A stretch of 64,000 nt of DNA from Torymus aiolomorphi (lineage: Eukaryota; Arthropoda; Insecta; Hymenoptera; Torymidae), in the NCBI GenBank assembly GCA_036365515.1, contig CM070873.1:227741876-227805875 (forward strand), written 5' to 3'. The notes beneath the pieces were generated by a model. The model was not told the DNA's origin. It worked only from the letters and a program-made list of their open reading frames with translations, and did not search any database. Shown in pieces: positions 35,600-47,600 of this stretch (position 1 is its first letter; each line of letters begins with the position of its first letter). The translations under genes and the position numbers were made by a program.

Positions 35600-35960
35600 C
35601 TAGATAAATTCAAACACGCTTGGCGCGTTGTATTTTATTTTTTAGGTTATTAACATGTTTTTTTTATAATTTTTATTCTTTTTCTTCAAATACTAGAAGA
35701 AAATGCTAAGATAATTAGACGAATTCTATATAAGTAAAAAAACTTCATTTTAATTTTCATACTTATATTAATTTATTTATTTTTAAATACTTAAGTTCGT
35801 AACTTTAATTTAAAAAAATTAAATATAGCAGAGTTTGGCGCCTATTCTATGCAGACCAATCAAATTCAAAGTTTAAATGCTTCACTACTTCCGGCCATCA
35901 TTTTTTAAGGAATAAATAATTTCTATCAAAGTTTCAGTATGAATAATATTTGAATGGATT
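35600..35960. repeat. Dispersed repeat, second family, copy 2
   Basis: Shares with 13990-14430 the blocks ACACGCTTGGCGCGTTG-like start, TTTTTAGGTTATTAACATG, TTTGGCGCCTATTCTATGCA followed by GACCAATCAAAT, and a TTTTTTAAG end. The order and spacing are similar. Confidence 0.5.
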
Positions 35961-35964
35961 GAAA

Positions 35965-37275
35965 ATAAAGTTAAAAATAACAAGGCTCACTAAGCCTGCT
36001 AATTGGTGAAGCCATCACGACTCTGTGCAAAATATTGAGACGTTTTTTTATCGTCTTAACAGTTGCAAAGTTTAACTTGTTAAATAATAACAAAACACGT
36101 CATACGAAATGTCTTTAGAAAAATGTTAATTGACATACGGTATTAAAAACGTTAACTAACGTAAACTGGTTTGTACTCAAACAAGAAAAGTTAAACCTTA
36201 CTGTGCCTTTAGCATACATATGCGTTATCGCTTAAGAAGAAATGAAACATCTTTATAGAAGGTCAATTTTATTATCGATTTGAAATAGTTGCTATGATCG
36301 TAATGAACGTTTCAATTAATAATGTATTTTAATTATTATTCCGTTACGAAATATTTTTAATTTTACTAATACAAGCCAAATATTGACATAAATATTTCAG
36401 TTAAAGTTAATTTCAATAAAAATAAAGATAAGGATAACAAATTCAGGATTTTTTGGATCGCTTAGGTTGATTAAAAAACTTAATTATTAATGGAGATGAA
36501 ATTATATTTAATCATTTGTAATAATTATTGCAATTTATTGCTTGAAAACAAAAGTTAAAGTAGTTTTTAGTCAATTATAATATTTGCTAATATACCATTT
36601 GTTCACGATCGAAACCTGAGAAGCGCGGCTACTCAAACAAGGATGTCATTGTACCGTAAATTTAACGTTTACTCTAACGAACCATTTGCTACAAAAAATA
36701 TCATATTATGCTGTAGATGTGAAGTAGTTGTTTAAAAATAGAAATAGTTAAGTTTTTATCGCTATTAATTTATAACAATTTATAGATTTTCACAAATAGA
36801 ATTTATGTGCAAGTAATGCAAGAAAAATATATCAGGGTTTATTATACAAAAAATTCTTCTTATCATGAATTATTTTATTCAAAATTATTAGAAAGTTATT
36901 AAAAAAAAAAATACAATATCCTATTATAAACCGTACTTTTTAAATTAATGAACACGTTAGTGCTGTGAAATAGAAAAAACCTCATGATTTTCTTTAATAA
37001 AATGATAAATTATTGAATACAGCTTAATTTTCGATAAAGTGGAAACTGACATTTTCATACACAGTTGTTGCATTTACTCATCTGATAGTAAGTATTCTTG
37101 TATTATATCTGACATAAACTTTTATGCAAAAATAAATAGTTTCTTACAAACTATTTTTCACGAAAATTATTCACGAAGGTATTTAATTTTAGTTGATCTA
37201 GTTTTTCACTTATAACTTACATATTTTATTTTATTTACACTTGTTGTTTTAATTATGCTCTCGTATTGTGATATA
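35965..37275. other. AT-rich, nothing recognised
   Basis: No coding, RNA or element signature was found. Confidence 0.45.
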
Positions 37276-37281
37276 CGAGAT

Positions 37282-37521
37282 ACTGAGAAAAAAATTTTAT
37301 TGACTCAATTAAACCCGTATTTGAATATGGACAGTTAAATAATTTTATTGAAGCAAAAATATTAGATTGAATTGAATGAATATTTCATTGATTCTATGAT
37401 TGATCAAATTAAATCCATGAATATACATCGATTCAATCGAATATTTTTGTTCGAATAAAATTCTTTAATTGTCCGTATTCAAATACGGGTTTAATTGAGT
37501 CAATCAAATTTTTTTCTTAGT
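37282..37521. mobile_element. Fold-back MITE with about 95-bp arms
   Basis: The left arm, starting ACTGAGAAAAAAATTTTATT then GACTCAATTAAACCCGTATT, is matched by the inverted right arm ending at ...TTTTTTTCTTAGT. Arms are about 90 percent identical by eye and surround a short centre with ATTGATTC-type sub-repeats. No clear target duplication. The terminal motif resembles those at 10918 and 24344. Confidence 0.75.
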
Positions 37522-37529
37522 GAAACGTA

Positions 37530-38570
37530 TACGACTCGTACGTAACTTTGGATGCTAATCTTTGACAGTAGATACATGTAGTAAACTCGATAATTGACAG
37601 TTTTGTTTAAGAGCTTTAAGATTCTCTTAGATGTAGAGATAAGTAATTAACATTTAAAAATACTACACTTTGGAACTTTTTATCAAATTTGGGACATTTT
37701 TACTACTAGCACTGTAGACCAGTTAGTCGATTTTTGCTGTAGCCCTGAACGTGTTAAACTAATAATGTTCATATCATGTCATGTCATATATAGCTTACCA
37801 ATAATTATTGACGTATTCATTTTGAAATTTGCTATAAAAATTATTTTGATTTTATGAAAACAGAAAAATTACCTATTTACTAAATACTTAACAATTTATT
37901 ATCCCTTTTTTCTACGAACTAATATCTTTCACATGATATATTCATATTTTGTGAATATTTTACTTATATTATCACGAATTCCAGCGATAGAGCTGGTGAC
38001 TTATAAATAGAAAAAATTCATGATGATCAAAAAGTACACAATTATGTCTTTGATGTTCATGTTTTCACGTGAATAAATCCATAAACTTACATTTATAGGT
38101 ATAAACACTACTAACGTTTTAGTTTTTAAAATCCCGCTTAAATGTATATTAAATTTTAAAAATTCGAATTAGTTTTATCTGCGAGACATTGAGGTTGTCT
38201 TTAATCGCAGTGAACTAAAATGGATTATGCTAGCAGGGTAAAATCTATAAAAAAGTTTATTAGACAACTTTGTGTGAGTCTGTCAATCTCCAGCTATTTT
38301 AGTGTTTCTTGTTTCTTACTTCCAGATCAGAAATAGAACAGAATCGTTAGTCATCAATAAAAACTATTTGTTCTATTTCTAACTTCTTATTTTCCTGCAA
38401 TATTATTTTAAATTTTAATTATTATTTTATTCTTAAAAGTTGTGAACTCTCACACGAATTCAGAACAATGATCTAAAAAAAAGTAAAATTTCACTCAGAT
38501 GAATATGCTGTTCAAGGACATACTAATGCTGGATGTTAAAAGCCAACCATTACAATTACCATTGACTTTA
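37530..38570. other. AT-rich, nothing recognised
   Basis: No supported features. Confidence 0.4.
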
Positions 38571-38579
38571 CAGCATCAG

Positions 38580-39085
38580 AGTCTTACAACAACGATTTTC
38601 CCATCTGGAATCAATCAAAAATCTATCTTCGCCCATACCGATTAAATTCGTGCGTATGTATGTGAGATGATTGTATCTTAACGCACCATATATGAACAAT
38701 AAAGGGGAATCCGCTCAAGAACGCGTCTGGAAAATAAATATAATCCTTATTTACTCGCTGTTAGGGCGAGGAAAAGCCGGCTGGAAAGCCTCGCATCGTG
38801 GATAAAGCGTCTAATTTAATTTCAGTCCCCGCGAGTTTGTTATGTTCAGGCGCGTGCGTGCGTCGGGGCGTTATATGTGGTATACACGGCATGCCTGTCG
38901 CGCTAAGCACGTGACTAACACGTGGTCGCGACATGTGCTCGATACCGCGCTTGCAAACCGAGCATGTCGTCTATATATGTATATCGGCTCCATGTCTACT
39001 GGGTGTTTCGCAAAAAGTCACTGCTATAGGCTCGGGAAATTGCAAAAAGTCCGGCCGCTCGTTGTGGTCGCCACGTAACCTCGTT
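38580..39085. promoter_or_regulatory. CpG-rich island
   Basis: A CpG-rich block (GCGCGTGCGTGCGTCGGGGC near 38850) with a 78-codon compositional frame. It looks like a regulatory or promoter island; nothing decides the strand. Confidence 0.25.
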
Positions 39086-39797
39086 AAGTGAAGATGATTT
39101 TGGAAACTTATACTATTGCCATTATGATTTTTAACAAAGATGTATTTTTTTAATATCTGTGAAATATTGACTTAACGCTAGATCATTGCAGAATAAAAAA
39201 CTAATAATATTGAAGTTGTTATTGTTGACCATCAAAATATAACAATTGATTCTATATAGTATGTCAATCATTGCAATGAGCAAATTGCGCAATATCTCAT
39301 AGACATTCATTTTACTTTAAAAGTATATAGGCGACTGTTATGTAATTGTATCAAAGGCAATTTTAGTAATTTTATGTGCAATTTCGATTGCGTGTCAATT
39401 ATTGGTACATACGTGCACGAATTATAGTTGTAGAAGTGAATCTCTATCTAATTACATTACCGATACAATGAAGGTCTTTTTATGCTTTATGTATGAATTA
39501 AACAACCTACTAAATTAATATTTCAAACAATTGTTATAACGTTGTTATAACAATATTCTTTACTCTTATAGGTTCTAATTTTTTTGGTAAAATATTCTCC
39601 GCAATTTAATTACATATGGCAAATGAGTATATATATATAGACTTCTCGAATAAGGAAATATTTACCTTGTAGGCGGTAACAGTCATTACTATCCGAAAAG
39701 TAATTACATCCGTATATGAGATAATTAGACATCAATATATTCCTTATTTAATATAAATGTATTAAATTATGTATAACTCTAATTTACTTTATTAATA

Positions 39798-39958
39798 AAG
39801 GACCCCGCACACAATGTATGGGAAAAAATCATTCGGTCAAATTTTGGGGGGTTTTGCCCATGAGAACTTTTGTTCAGGACCTCAAGATCTATCTTTTCTC
39901 CAAGTTTGATCCAATTTGACCGAATGATTATTTTCCATACATTGTGTGCGGGGTCCTT
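39798..39958. mobile_element. MITE of 161 bp with TTAATA target duplication
   Basis: Ends AAGGACCCCGCACACAATGT and its complement; arms of about 45 bp continue through ATGG..AAA and ATCATTCGGTCAAATT. The direct repeat TTAATA flanks both sides (39792-39797 and 39959-39964). The duplication may instead be a TTAA or TA core. There is no coding region. Confidence 0.85.
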
Positions 39959-40389
39959 TTAATAGATACATTTTATGAAACAAGTATTTAATAATCAATT
40001 GATAAAAACTTATACGTTTTTAACATAATGCATTTTTAGCTCAAATGTTAATGCAAAAATCTTTCGTTTTTCAAAATCCAATTATAATTACGCCAAATGA
40101 TCACTTTATAAATGAACCGATAATAGCAAGATACACTTAAAAACTTGGTAGCAGTTGATTATATATTATGTAAATAGTTACTTTACATACATATTAAGCA
40201 TGGAAATTATCGTATATTATTTCACTTTTTAATGAATCTAATTATAGCAAAAATGTTGAGAAGTATTCAAACAAAGGTTAATTAATTATATATTTAGTTT
40301 ACAAGTCAATGACTCAAATTATTCCAAAGTTAGAGAGAAGCATTGTTAGATTATTTACAAGAAGAAAAACAAGTATTGAACGAAGTAAT

Positions 40390-40830
40390 GAAAAATAGTC
40401 ACTTTTGACACATGATACGTGTGGGCGAGTTTCTGGCAGTTGCATGCGAATGGGTGTGCGTTTACATAGAAGCAGCGGCACTTACTGTCGTTAACGGTCT
40501 ACGCACAATTTCATTCATCGCTCGTACAAGAGTTTCGCAGATCCGAACGCGCTAATGCGCTTCTACTATCATTCCGACACTTGTCACGAGTATTTATGAA
40601 GTCATGAGCATGCATTGTTTGAGCTTGTTTACGTGGCTAGACGCTTCTGCATTCAGGTTTCTCTCGTATCAATTACTAAAAAGGCATTGGCATTACGTGT
40701 TGGTTTCTATCGCATTCTGTCACGTGAATTTTTTCGCCTTTGTTTTTTACATTCATTTCCACTTTCTGCTCAGCGTGGAAACAAAGTTTTCATCGTTGAA
40801 AACCGCTGATCACTGAACAATATTTAAAAA
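40390..40830. promoter_or_regulatory. GC-richer island
   Basis: Local GC rise with CpG (about 40420-40760). Overlapping 64-70-codon plus frames show no recognisable domain. Confidence 0.2.
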
Positions 40831-41301
40831 GACTGTAAACTGAAATTCTATCGTCAATGTACGAATGATTTAATGATGTATAACTTTAAACAGTTTTTTA
40901 TTCTCTACAAAATTTATTTTAAATATCTTGTTTACCAACATTCTTTCATACTATTTTCAGCAGCGTGTGAAACTATCTTTAAATTTGGAACCGTAATTTC
41001 TCAATGTAAAAGAAAATTGAATTTATTTGCTGCACAATTTAACGCTTAATGCGGCATGAACACATATACTGACTCATAGTATTTGCTCAAATTAAAACCA
41101 TATAATGTGTGGATCGTCACAAACGATTATTACTTATTTCCCCATTTTTCGCTTCTAAACGATTTTCTCGTCGCTTTATCTACTTTACACTCCATATCTT
41201 TACGCAAGCTTGTAAAAGAGCGGTCACAGCAAACAGGTTTAATCGTGAGATCACGTGCGTATCGAAAGATTTCTGATTTTCGCTGGTCGTGCGTTTTTTT
41301 T

Positions 41302-41583
41302 TTAAGCTTCCTTTTTGATGATAAGTATGTACAACGCGTAATTAATTTCAGTAGCAAAACGACTTCCGCAGTAGTCTAGACTTAGCGATGCCATGTATAC
41401 GGCCTCTTGGACCTTGACATTCGTTCCGCCCATTAGTCGTCCAGCTGTGAGCTGGTTCAATATAAAAATGGCAATCGACTCTTGTTGATTTTTAAACTTG
41501 TCACTTGACAGAATTGGTTTTAAATCAACTAGATTTAGTACTTCGGTTTCCGTAAAAGTTATAGAGGTTATTTTCATGTTCAT
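41302..41583 (-). CDS. Hypothetical open frame of 93 codons
   Basis: The minus frame starts MNMKITSITFTETEVLNLVD, runs through NQQESIAIFILNQLTAGRLM, and could extend upstream without a stop to about 41655. Composition is protein-like (mixed hydrophobic and polar, no long runs), unusual for this AT-rich stretch, but I recognise no domain. It could be an exon of the leftward gene proposed to start at 44452, an unrelated small gene, or chance. Confidence 0.2.
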   Translation of the reverse strand: MNMKITSITFTETEVLNLVDLKPILSSDKFKNQQESIAIFILNQLTAGRLMGGTNVKVQEAVYMASLSLDYCGSRFATEINYALYILIIKKEA

Positions 41584-41589
41584 AATAAG

Positions 41590-42330
41590 AATTCCTGGTA
41601 CAAATTGATGGAAGACAAATTTATTTTTACTTCGCCAACATTCGATCTATTATAAAGAATTTCTTTGTTTACATTGTGTTTGCAAAATTTTAGAAATAAA
41701 ATGTAAATGATGTGTAAAAGTTTATTTTTATATCATTATTCTTACATCATTTTTTGCTCAACTTTCTCATTAATCTTACGATGTAAAATCTACACTTAGA
41801 CACTTCAAAACGGAAAGAAAAAAATATTGGTTATTCAGCTAATATAGGTATCAAAATTGATGTGCTTTTTATTTAATAATCAATTATTATATTTTTACAA
41901 ATCATGTTTAAAATAAAAAAGCTATAAAGAGTAAATTTAAGTGCAGAGTACTTCATTGACTTATGTCAAATTTTATAAAATCATAATTTTTTGCTGAAAA
42001 AAAGTAGAACCATCAAATTTTATCTTTGGAACTTGAACTTCATTATATATGAATGATAAATAGATAATATTTTGAATAAGTAAAGAAATGAGGATAGAGC
42101 ATTATAATTTCAAAATTTTTTAATAGTCGTTGTTTAATTTATTATCATATTTTTGTGCTCAAGTTTAGATATAGTATATTAAAATACCCATACATTTGAA
42201 ATTAATATTTGTTCAATACTAAGACATCAATTATTTAATTATAATAACAAAAACATTTTTAATTAGCACTCATAAGGGTTACTGGAAAAATTGTTTTAAC
42301 AGTTTATAGCTGTTGTTTTTAGTGTTAATA
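41590..42330. other. AT-rich, nothing recognised
   Basis: No supported features. Confidence 0.4.
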
Positions 42331-42334
42331 GCTT

Positions 42335-42570
42335 GGAGCTTTTTACGGCCTTCTTCAATTATTCTCGACGGAATGAATGCGCGTAAGGAATGGGAAATAA
42401 AAAGAGCAATCCTTAAGACAGGCCATGCATCAACAGCGTGCAAACGCTACGTTGCGAAATTTCCTTACCGATTGGCCATGAATATCGACTTGTTCTCCTT
42501 ACGCGAAAGAGTAGAAATTATTATCTTTCTGACCGTGAATCCCTCGAATAAGGTAACTAACTCGTCGGTA
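42335..42570 (+). other. GC-richer block with an open frame
   Basis: Within a 97-codon plus frame (42313-42606), the part SIILDGMNARKEWEIKRAIL to RLAMNIDLFSLRERVEII has protein-like composition and local GC is raised. I do not recognise it. It may be an isolated exon or a conserved noncoding element. Confidence 0.15.
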
Positions 42571-42609
42571 TGCAAGATAATACTATATTTTTTCAGAGCT
42601 TTCTAAAAT

Positions 42610-44015
42610 ATTGGTTCGACTATACTTTTTAAACTATAAAATTTTTAGTAAAGTTCTATAGCGAGATATCATACTACAAGTTATACAAAATATAAAATTT
42701 TCTCTTTAGAAGATATAAAGTATGCTAAATTTATAAATAATATTATTGTAAATAGGTACAATTATTATATTTATAAATAATATTGTTGTAATTACAATAT
42801 TTTGGCATCATATTGTTCTTTTATTAATCTTATAAATTTTTAAAAAATTTTTAAATCTTTTAAAAAAAAAATAAAACAATTAATTGATTTAAACTGAAAC
42901 ATAAATTTTTAGGGTAACGAAAAAATATTTGTAAAAAGATTGAGGCTTTGACTTCAAATTTTATATTTAAAATTAGAAGAATTGTGAACAAAACCTTTAA
43001 TTTGGAAAAAATCACTAAAGGAAATACTTGAAAAACCTAAAATGTATAACTACACTTTTAATTAATGACTTTTCTGTCATCAAAACTTGTAGTAAATATG
43101 CGTAAATATGTTTTACGACAAAGCAACTCACGATGTTTTCGTAAAGTTTACGTAAATTTTAATGTTGACGTATATTGAAAGAATAAGTTACATATATAAT
43201 ATCTTATAAATTGTACTTTATATTCAGAATAAAATAAGTAGCGTTAGTAAAGCAAGTGGCGCAGTCTTTGTTAAGTAGAGTGTACTTATGAAGAACTACT
43301 CATAGCACTCTTGTCGGTAAAGAAGGAATTAGTTGCTTCTTTTCTAGTACTAGAAATTATACTCAAATTGCACTAAAAATTATTATTTATTTACACAATA
43401 ATAAATATACTATTAGATTTGATTTTGCTTTTTTAAATAAAATCATTTTCTTAACTTAACATATCTCTTGTAATATAAGTTTTCAATTTTAATAGAATAC
43501 GAATATGGTAAAAAATTATAAGAAAAATATACAAATTTACTGATATCTATTATTGGTTACTTTCTCAAAAACTGTTTCCAGTCTTCATACAATATTTTGA
43601 AAGGTAAATATCGTGATCGTGAATAATAATCTATAAATTAGAAATGTCTCAATAATCGTATACAATAATTTTTTTAATATTTATACTAGTGTTCGTCAGA
43701 ACCTGAATCGTGCTAGTTTTCGTAAGGGGTGTCGATATTAACTTTCGCATATCAGTACAAACAAATATGCATATTTTGTAAAAATGCTGAGCAATTCTAG
43801 AAGGCCGACCACCGGCGGACATGCTTCTTAATATAATAGAGGATGATTGTAAACTAATATTATAAAGAAATTTGTTATTATATTTTGTTTTACAGCGAAA
43901 ATTGATTCTTTAGTAGAATAACAATGCACGAATATGATGTACGAAAACATTAATTATTATTTATCAGAAGAAATGAAAATCAAATAATGGAGTTTAAATA
44001 TTAGGTAAACAAAAA
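42610..44015. other. AT-rich, nothing recognised
   Basis: A duplicated TTTATAAATAATATT(A/G)TTGTAA at about 42737-42800 is the only pattern noticed. Confidence 0.4.
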
Positions 44016-44381
44016 TATTGACTTGTTAAGTAACAATCACAAGTCTAAAGTACCGCTGATTTTCATTACATCAGCCAGATTTGAAATTTTCATACTATTC
44101 ATTAAACTTCATATTATCCTAGTTCCGATAAAGAAGCTTTTATATCAGGAAAAATCAACTAACGCGATCGGTCAGCCAAAAATACGAAGTCACGTTTTTT
44201 ATTGCCACGCGTGCCTCAAACTCTCGTGTTCGCCTCGGAAGCCTAAACAATTCCACGTGCTCACCAGTCTCGTAGGGTTTCAATGAAACGTTTGCGGCTC
44301 TAAGGAGATTACAAGCCGCCGCCTTTTAAGGTCAAGATTCACTCAGTCAAGCGGCATTCGCCATTCGGAAGTGCTGCATGA

Positions 44382-44492
44382 ATGATGGATTTCACCCATA
44401 AACGCGTTTACCAAATACTCACCGCCATTCTCAGGTTCGAAGACGAAGACATCGAGTCGATAGAGGAAAATCCGCCAGACGACGACGATTAG
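44382..44492 (+). CDS. Short acidic open frame upstream of ninaB
   Basis: Thirty-six codons, MMDFTHKRVYQILTAILRFE onward to the acidic end ENPPDDDD and TAG, directly preceded by an in-frame TGA. An acceptor-like CATTCTCAG at 44435 could make its second half the last exon of an upstream gene. The opposite strand carries the competing first-exon interpretation (44423-44452). I do not recognise the peptide. Confidence 0.2.
   Translation: MMDFTHKRVYQILTAILRFEDEDIESIEENPPDDDD
44423..44452 (-). CDS. Candidate first coding exon, leftward gene
   Basis: On the minus strand ATG at 44452-44450 opens MSSSSNLRMA, followed exactly by donor GTGAGT (44422-44417). An in-frame TAA lies 39 bases upstream, which supports a real start. 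No second exon was found for it with confidence. Confidence 0.25.
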
Positions 44493-44676
44493 TGCCGCGT
44501 ATTGAAAGAAAGTCGTGACCATAAGTTAGAATTATTCCGCGAAGAAAGATCTATAGTTTCTCAGTATGAGAAAAGTACAAACTAAAGTAATTAAAAAATT
44601 AAAATGTCGATTAAAGTTTGATTCGGTTCTTTAAATTAAGTTAATATCCTCACATTGTTTTACGAAGTATAACACA

Positions 44677-47600
44677 ATGTATGCCTACCGGAGATCATTT
44701 TCTAGTAACAATCTGAATAGTTCCAAATTAAACATAATCGAAAATCTATTAGATCAAAATATTCCAACATTAAAACCTTCAAAAACTACTATTTTTCAAG
44801 TGAGTTTCGTGAAAATCAATCGCATTCTGGGAAAAGCGTACCTGTAATAAATTTCTTTCCAATTGGCGATAAAGTGATTTAATATTTTGGATACATTTAT
44901 TTGTTCACAGAAAGACGAAGAAACAAAATTATCGAATGATGCGTGCATCAACAAGCTACTTGTGAACGATGACAATGTTGATTACTATCCGAATATTGAT
45001 ACATCGATATGGATGCGCTCGTGCGAGCAAGAAGTTATTGAGCCGATCAGCGGAACTGTTTCCGGATGCATACCAGGCTGGCTCAAAGGCACGCTTCTGC
45101 GCAACGGACCAGGATGTCTTAAAGTCGGCGAGTATAGATTCGATCACCTGTTCGACAGTTCTGCTTTACTACACAGGTGAAGTATTTACATTTAATTCTA
45201 TGTTTACAAATTTGTTTGTAAATTTGTATTTTCTGTAGATTTTCTAATTAGTTATTATTCTCTGTTTGTAGATTTGAAATAAATAATGGAAAAGTTACAT
45301 ACCAAAGCCGTTTTATTCAGACAGACGTATATAAGAAAAATCATGCCGCGAAGAGAATTGTTACGACAGAGTTTGGTACTAAATCAGTGCCGGATCCTTG
45401 TCAAAGTATATTTGAAAGGTATTTATTCTACAATATTTTAAATCAAGGATTGATAAAATTAAATTAATGAAATGATATTAAAACTCCAAAGTTATTTTTA
45501 AGATCTCATGTTGTTTTCTACAGAAAATTAAAATTCTCTTGACAGTTATAGGTTTCTTTAACGCTTAAAAGAAGCATTTATATAAGGCCTAGTTAGTAAA
45601 ACTTTTCCTCAGCTTAGTTTAATTTAAAATAAAAAAATGCCTTTTTTCGGTGTGGTATGTTCGACGAACGTTTTACAATAGAGTAATTGTTGTTAATTTA
45701 ATTTTCTAAAAACTAATTCGGCTCTTTATAAGATTCCACTTAGGGGTCATTTTCTTTTTTCTAGAGTTAATTAATATAGAATATTATAGACAAAACTGGA
45801 TAATTTTTTTTTATAACGAAATATAATTTTAGTCAAATATTGAAAAAAATAAGAATATTTTTGTATTTTAATGTTCAATTACAGAGTCGTAGCTGCCTTT
45901 AATCCTATCGATAGTTTATCGGATAATTCGATGATATCTGTTTATCCATTTTCTGACGAGTACTATACATTCACGGAATCTCCAGTTATACATCGCATTG
46001 ATCCTAAGTCCTTGGAAACCTTACACAAGGTAATACATTTAAATCTATATAATCTCCATGAAGCTAATCGCTTTTATTTCAAATGAGATTTAAGAAAGTA
46101 AGAACTTCTAGATAGAGTTTTTATTTTTATGTTTTCTTCTCTATTACGTGTAAAATTTTAATATCGTGTTTGCCAATATAAACGTAGACAAATCAATTTC
46201 TATTTTATGTATCAAAATATAAATTCAATCACTCCCAAGGTAAATGTTGCTGATTACGTCAACATAGTAAGTCATACGTCACACCCACATGTAATGAACG
46301 ACGGAACTGTCTATAATCTGGGATTAAGCATAACGAAAAAAGGCCCTGCTTACAGTATAGTAAAATTTTCACCCAGCACTGCAACAAGAGGTAAAATAAT
46401 TTCATTCAAGATTTAAAAAAATAATGTTCGCATCTCGGAATGTTTTCAATAATATCTGTTTACAGAAAATGGCTCCAAGAAAAGAAAATTATCCATGTTT
46501 GACCAAGCAAGAATTGTATCTACAGTTCCATCAAGATGGATATTAAATCCATCTTATATGCATACATTCGGAATTACTGAAAATTATTTCATCATCGTAG
46601 AACAACCCCTAGCCGTAGCTTTGTTAACAATGGCAGCAAATCAATTTAAAAATGAACCTATGTGTTCTTGTTTGAAGTGGCACGGAAATGAAAATGTGAG
46701 TTATATAACTCTATTATATTATATTTTATACCACTTTAACCTCAAAATCACAACTTTGATATAATTTTTCGGCGCTCGTGGTATAAAATACCGTTCGAAA
46801 CTAGTGCGTAAGTCGATTATTTAGGTGGTGTGACTTCCCCACCCGTGTCGAAATGTACTAATAGTTATATTGCGTATATAGGTACACGCAATAACAATGT
46901 TTTAAGTAAAATAACAAAATGATTTCGTTATATTCTGATAATTTTAGACTCACATTCTTCTCATATCTCGTGACTCTGGAAAAGTTGTCAAAACATTTGT
47001 TGCTGAGGCCTTTTTTTATTTGCATATTATTAATCAATATGAAACCAAAGATGAGAATTATATAGTGTTAGACATATGCTGTTATCGTGATTCGAAAATG
47101 TTGGATTGTATGTATATCGACGTGATGCAGGTATTCGTTATAATTATTACTACTGTATTTAAAAGACATTGACGTAAAGATATTTTATTTTTGTATATAA
47201 TGCTCTTTTAGAAGTCGGTAATATTTTGTACGTCTAATATTTTTTAGAATATGCATCAAAATCCAGATTACTCAAGACTATTTCGTGGAAGACCTCTTCG
47301 ATTTGTTTTGCCCTTGAAAAAGCCTCACTCTAAGACTTCACCTGACGTTAACTTAATTACCATTGATAATGTATATCAGAAATTGGAAACGTTTAAAGAT
47401 CGATTGGATAATAAAAGATTAAAGAATGAAGAAAGGAATAAGGACGATAATAATAATAAAAATAATAATAATAGTAATAATATGAACAAGGAAAACCTTC
47501 TTCAAAGAAAAGCGGCAGCCTTTAGATTACCAAATGGTAATATTTTTGTGAAGCCAGAACTTCTTTGTGATTTAGGATGCGAAACACCTCGTATCAATAA

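Larger units (their letters stand above)
44160..44676. promoter_or_regulatory. ninaB upstream region, possibly bidirectional
   Basis: A GC-richer block (44160-44520) directly precedes the ninaB start. On the minus strand a candidate first exon with a consensus donor starts at 44452; on the plus strand a short acidic open frame ends at 44492. The arrangement would fit a divergent promoter within roughly 225 bp, but no TATA box is obvious. Confidence 0.35.
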
